From Rhodothermaceae bacterium (GTDB lineage: Bacteria; Bacteroidota; Rhodothermia; Rhodothermales; JAHEMB01), in contig JAHEMB010000091.1 of assembly GCA_024643915.1 (NCBI GenBank), positions 1 through 8,802 of the forward strand: a stretch of DNA of 8,802 bases, given 5' to 3'. Position numbers and translations under genes: made by a program. The notes beneath the pieces are model-generated. The model saw only the letters and a list, made by a program, of their open reading frames with translations. It was not told the DNA's origin and made no database searches. Within the stretch, counting starts at the first letter, position 1; every line of letters starts with the position of its first letter. This document shows positions 6,229-8,802 of the stretch, one piece after another.

Positions 6229-8802
6229 TTATACCGTTGCCGCGTAGGCCGAGGGCGCCGTGCCGAAGTGCTCGCGGAAGCAGGCGCTGAAGTGGGAGAG
6301 GCTGTTGAACCCGACGGCGTAGGCCACCTCGGTGACGTTGCCCTGGCGCTCGCGCAGCAGCCGGGCGCCCTGTTCCAGCCGCATGCAACGGATGTACTGA
6401 ACAGGCGTCACCCCCACCTCCTCCGTCAGGCGGCGGTGGAGATGCTGCCGGCTCATGGCCACTTCGTCGGCCAGGCGCTCTACGCTGAAGCCGGGGTCGG
6501 CGAGGTGGGCCTCGACGAGGGCGCGCACCTGGGCCTCGAAGGAGGAGCGGGGGGCGGGCAGCGCAGTCGGCACCGCTTCCTCCTGCAAGCGCTCCCGCAG
6601 GCGGTGTTGCCGGGCGACCAGGTTCTGCACCTGGAGCCGCAGCGCCTCGGCATTGAAGGGTTTCGTCAGGTAGGCGTCCACGCCCGTCGCCAGCCCTTCC
6701 ACTCGGTCCTCGGTCCCTGCCCGCGCCGTCAGCACGATGATCGGGATGCAGTCCGTTTCCGCCGAGGCTTTGAGGGCGCGGCTCATGGCGAAACCGTCCA
6801 TCTTTGGCATCATCACGTCAGCCAGGATCAGGTCGGGGAGGGATTCCCGGGCCAGGGCCAGGCCCGCTTCGCCGTCGCCTGCTTCCAGCACGCGGAAGGC
6901 CGGTTCGAGGACAGAGCGGATAAAGGCGCGCATGTCGGCGTTGTCCTCCACCACGAGGACGGCGGCCTGGTCTACCGGCTCCTCAAGGCCCAGGGGCGGC
7001 AGTTGATCGTCCATCATCTCTCCGTTGCCCGCATGATGCGCCGCATCGGAGAACACCAAGGCTGCGGAGGCCTCGGCTGCCTGTCCGTTGCCGGTCGGAT
7101 CGGCCGGTTCCTGCGCCGCCTTTTCGGCCTCGGGGGCCAGCGGGAGGCGCACGACGAAGGCGCTCCCCTCGCCCGGCCTGCTCTCCGCCTGCACCGTGCC
7201 GCCGTGCAACTCCACCACATCTTTCACCAGGGCCAGCCCGATGCCCGACCCCTCGTAGGCCCGTGTGGCGCTATCGTCCGCCTGGTAGAAACGGTCGAAG
7301 AGGCGCGGCAGCTTGCCGGGGGCGATGCCGGGGCCAGTGTCCCGCACGGTGATCTCGGCCGTCTCGTCCCGGCGCGCCACGGCCACGCAGACCCGCCCGC
7401 CGTCCGGGGTGAACTTGAGCGCGTTCGAGAGGAGGTTGCCGATCACCTTTTCCATCTGATCCGGGTCGATGAGGGCCGGGCAGGTGGGCGCGGCGCTCTC
7501 GAAGGCGAGGTCGATGTGTCGGTAGGTGGCGAGCGACCGGAAAAGGCTCACGTGGTGACGGGTGAAGGAGACGAGATCTTGACGGCTCCGGGCGAGGGGG
7601 AGGCTGCCGGCTTCGAGGCGGGCCAGGTCGAGGATCTGGTTGATGAGCCGCTGCAAGCGCCGGCCGTTGCGCAGCATCAGCGCCTGGTCGGACGGCGTGA
7701 GCGTCGTTTCCTCCTTGCGCGCTTCTTCGAGCGGGCCCAGGATGAGCGTGAGGGGCGTGCGGAACTCGTGGCTGATATTGGCGAAGAAGCGGGTCTTCGC
7801 CTCATCCAGCTCGCGCAGGCGTTCGGCCTGGCCTTCGAGCAGCGCGTTCTGCGTTTCGATCTGGGCCTTCTGCGCTTCAATCTGTGCGGTGCGCTCCTCC
7901 ACCATCTCCTCCAGGTGCTCAGCGTAGTCCTTCAGCTTCAGGTTCGCTTTCTGCAGCGAGCCCGTCATCCGGTTGAAGTGCTCCGTCAGCCGCCCCACTT
8001 CATCCCGCACCCCGACCGGGACCACGGTGTTGAGGTCGCCCGCGTTGACCTGGCCCATGCCGCCGAGGAGCCTTTCCATGGGCCGCACCAGGCTCGTGCG
8101 AAAGAAAACGGGGAAGACGAGCAAAATGAAACCCATCGCGCCGAACAGCCCGTAGGCCACCGGCAGCATGCGACGGTGCACGTGGCGGCGATAGCGCGCG
8201 GTGAAATCCTCGACGAGCACCGGTCCGGCCCGCCCGGCGGCCAGCGGCGTGGCCACCGTGCGCAGCGGCGGCGACGGCCCGCCCGGAAAGACGCCCCGCA
8301 GGCCCTCCGCCATCACGGCCTCGACGCGATCGTAGTTGAAAATGAAGGCGCCGTCGGCAAAGAGCACCAGCTGCACCGTGTTGTGGTTCACGGCATCCGG
8401 CTGGCTCATGTCACGCCAAGTGATCGTCAGCCGGCCGGGGTCGCGTTTGAGAAAGACGCCGCCGTCCGCCGGCTCGCGCAGCGGGATGCGCAGCGGCGCG
8501 ATCAGGGGCGGCTCGTCGAAGCGGCCCCGCGCTGCTGGCCCCAGCCCGTCGTCGAAGGCCACCGCCGCGTCGCGGGAGACGGAGAGCTGCTGGCGGGGGG
8601 TGCCGTAGAAGGGAAAAGCGAAGCCGAGGTCGAGGGTCGTGGTTTCCTCCTCGGCCAGCATCATGCGTTCGCCGGGCGCGGGGTCGAACGCGAACGGTAC
8701 CGCTGCCATCTGGTAGCCGTCTGCCCGAGGCTCGAAGCGCAGCGATGTCCGTTCCGGCAGCCGAATGCCGCTCTCCTGGATCAGGGCTTTTTCCGGGAAG
8801 GC
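6229..8802 (-). CDS. Hybrid two-component system: sensor domain, histidine kinase, receiver and AraC-type regulator (N-terminus outside window)
   Basis: A one-protein signalling system in the inner membrane; 857 residues are visible, numbered from the window edge. The frame is open to base 8802 with good family-like sequence before the first ATG (8707-8709), so the true start lies beyond the window. Residues about 50-165 look like a beta-rich periplasmic sensor domain (LDLGFAFPFYG near 58-67, later TVQLVLFADGAFIFNYDRV). One transmembrane helix lies near 214-234, HAMP at 235-286, and a long Glu/Gln-rich coiled coil at 282-337. The HisKA phosphoacceptor is His345 (NISHEFRTPL). The ATPase domain shows Asn456/Asn460 (N box), DTGPGIAP and GSGIGLALV. 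The receiver has Asp662 (ADVMMP), the acidic pair EDN, Thr692 and Lys714. The C-terminal 100 residues are an AraC helix-turn-helix pair (FSVERLADEVAMSRQHLHRR; VGFNSLSHFSACFREHFG). All key residues are present. Its likely target is the adjacent T9SS gene set. Confidence 0.96.
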   Translation of the reverse strand, partial: AFPEKALIQESGIRLPERTSLRFEPRADGYQMAAVPFAFDPAPGERMMLAEEETTTLDLGFAFPFYGTPRQQLSVSRDAAVAFDDGLGPAARGRFDEPPLIAPLRIPLREPADGGVFLKRDPGRLTITWRDMSQPDAVNHNTVQLVLFADGAFIFNYDRVEAVMAEGLRGVFPGGPSPPLRTVATPLAAGRAGPVLVEDFTARYRRHVHRRMLPVAYGLFGAMGFILLVFPVFFRTSLVRPMERLLGGMGQVNAGDLNTVVPVGVRDEVGRLTEHFNRMTGSLQKANLKLKDYAEHLEEMVEERTAQIEAQKAQIETQNALLEGQAERLRELDEAKTRFFANISHEFRTPLTLILGPLEEARKEETTLTPSDQALMLRNGRRLQRLINQILDLARLEAGSLPLARSRQDLVSFTRHHVSLFRSLATYRHIDLAFESAAPTCPALIDPDQMEKVIGNLLSNALKFTPDGGRVCVAVARRDETAEITVRDTGPGIAPGKLPRLFDRFYQADDSATRAYEGSGIGLALVKDVVELHGGTVQAESRPGEGSAFVVRLPLAPEAEKAAQEPADPTGNGQAAEASAALVFSDAAHHAGNGEMMDDQLPPLGLEEPVDQAAVLVVEDNADMRAFIRSVLEPAFRVLEAGDGEAGLALARESLPDLILADVMMPKMDGFAMSRALKASAETDCIPIIVLTARAGTEDRVEGLATGVDAYLTKPFNAEALRLQVQNLVARQHRLRERLQEEAVPTALPAPRSSFEAQVRALVEAHLADPGFSVERLADEVAMSRQHLHRRLTEEVGVTPVQYIRCMRLEQGARLLRERQGNVTEVAYAVGFNSLSHFSACFREHFGTAPSAYAATV

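Noticed and set aside
6122..6388. Minus-strand 88-codon ORF across the end of the hybrid sensor gene
   Set aside because: It overlaps the AraC domain in another frame and its CDIS repeats are only the translation of the tandem operator-like repeats.

Overview
The window reads as high-GC chromosomal DNA from a member of the Bacteroidota/Rhodothermota side of the tree, most likely a Rhodothermia-type organism. The evidence is two secreted proteins with C-terminal type IX secretion (T9SS) sorting domains of the 'YPNPFNP' type, a single-chain hybrid two-component sensor ending in an AraC-type DNA-binding domain, and an apolipoprotein N-acyltransferase in a GC-rich genome with weak or variable Shine-Dalgarno signals. 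The taxonomic call is inference from gene content, not from a marker gene.

Layout. A plus-strand gene ends at 138; only its last 45 codons are visible. It converges on lnt (207-1826, minus) across a strong hairpin terminator (155-201). Upstream of lnt, 1827-1968 holds tandem heptamers and a long imperfect hairpin that share a 15-base motif with the terminator region on the other side of lnt. Then, reading leftward on the minus strand from the right edge, come a hybrid histidine kinase/response regulator/AraC protein (6229-8802, N-terminus outside the window), a 202-base regulatory gap, a parallel beta-helix T9SS protein (3741-6026), a possible 56-residue proline/glutamate-rich protein (3522-3692), and a second T9SS protein with an unrecognised N-terminal half (1969-3507).

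How the genes may work together. The gap between the sensor gene and the beta-helix gene contains two identical 11-base direct repeats exactly 21 bases apart, the geometry expected for an AraC-family operator. The simplest model is that the membrane sensor detects something in the periplasm, phosphorylates its own receiver domain, and its AraC domain binds these repeats to control the short-spaced set of beta-helix protein, small ORF and second T9SS protein. Both large products would be exported by Sec and sent to the cell surface or medium by T9SS. lnt looks like an independent housekeeping gene for lipoprotein maturation. No tRNA, rRNA, CRISPR array, transposase or phage gene was seen, and no stretch over 300 bases lacks a gene.
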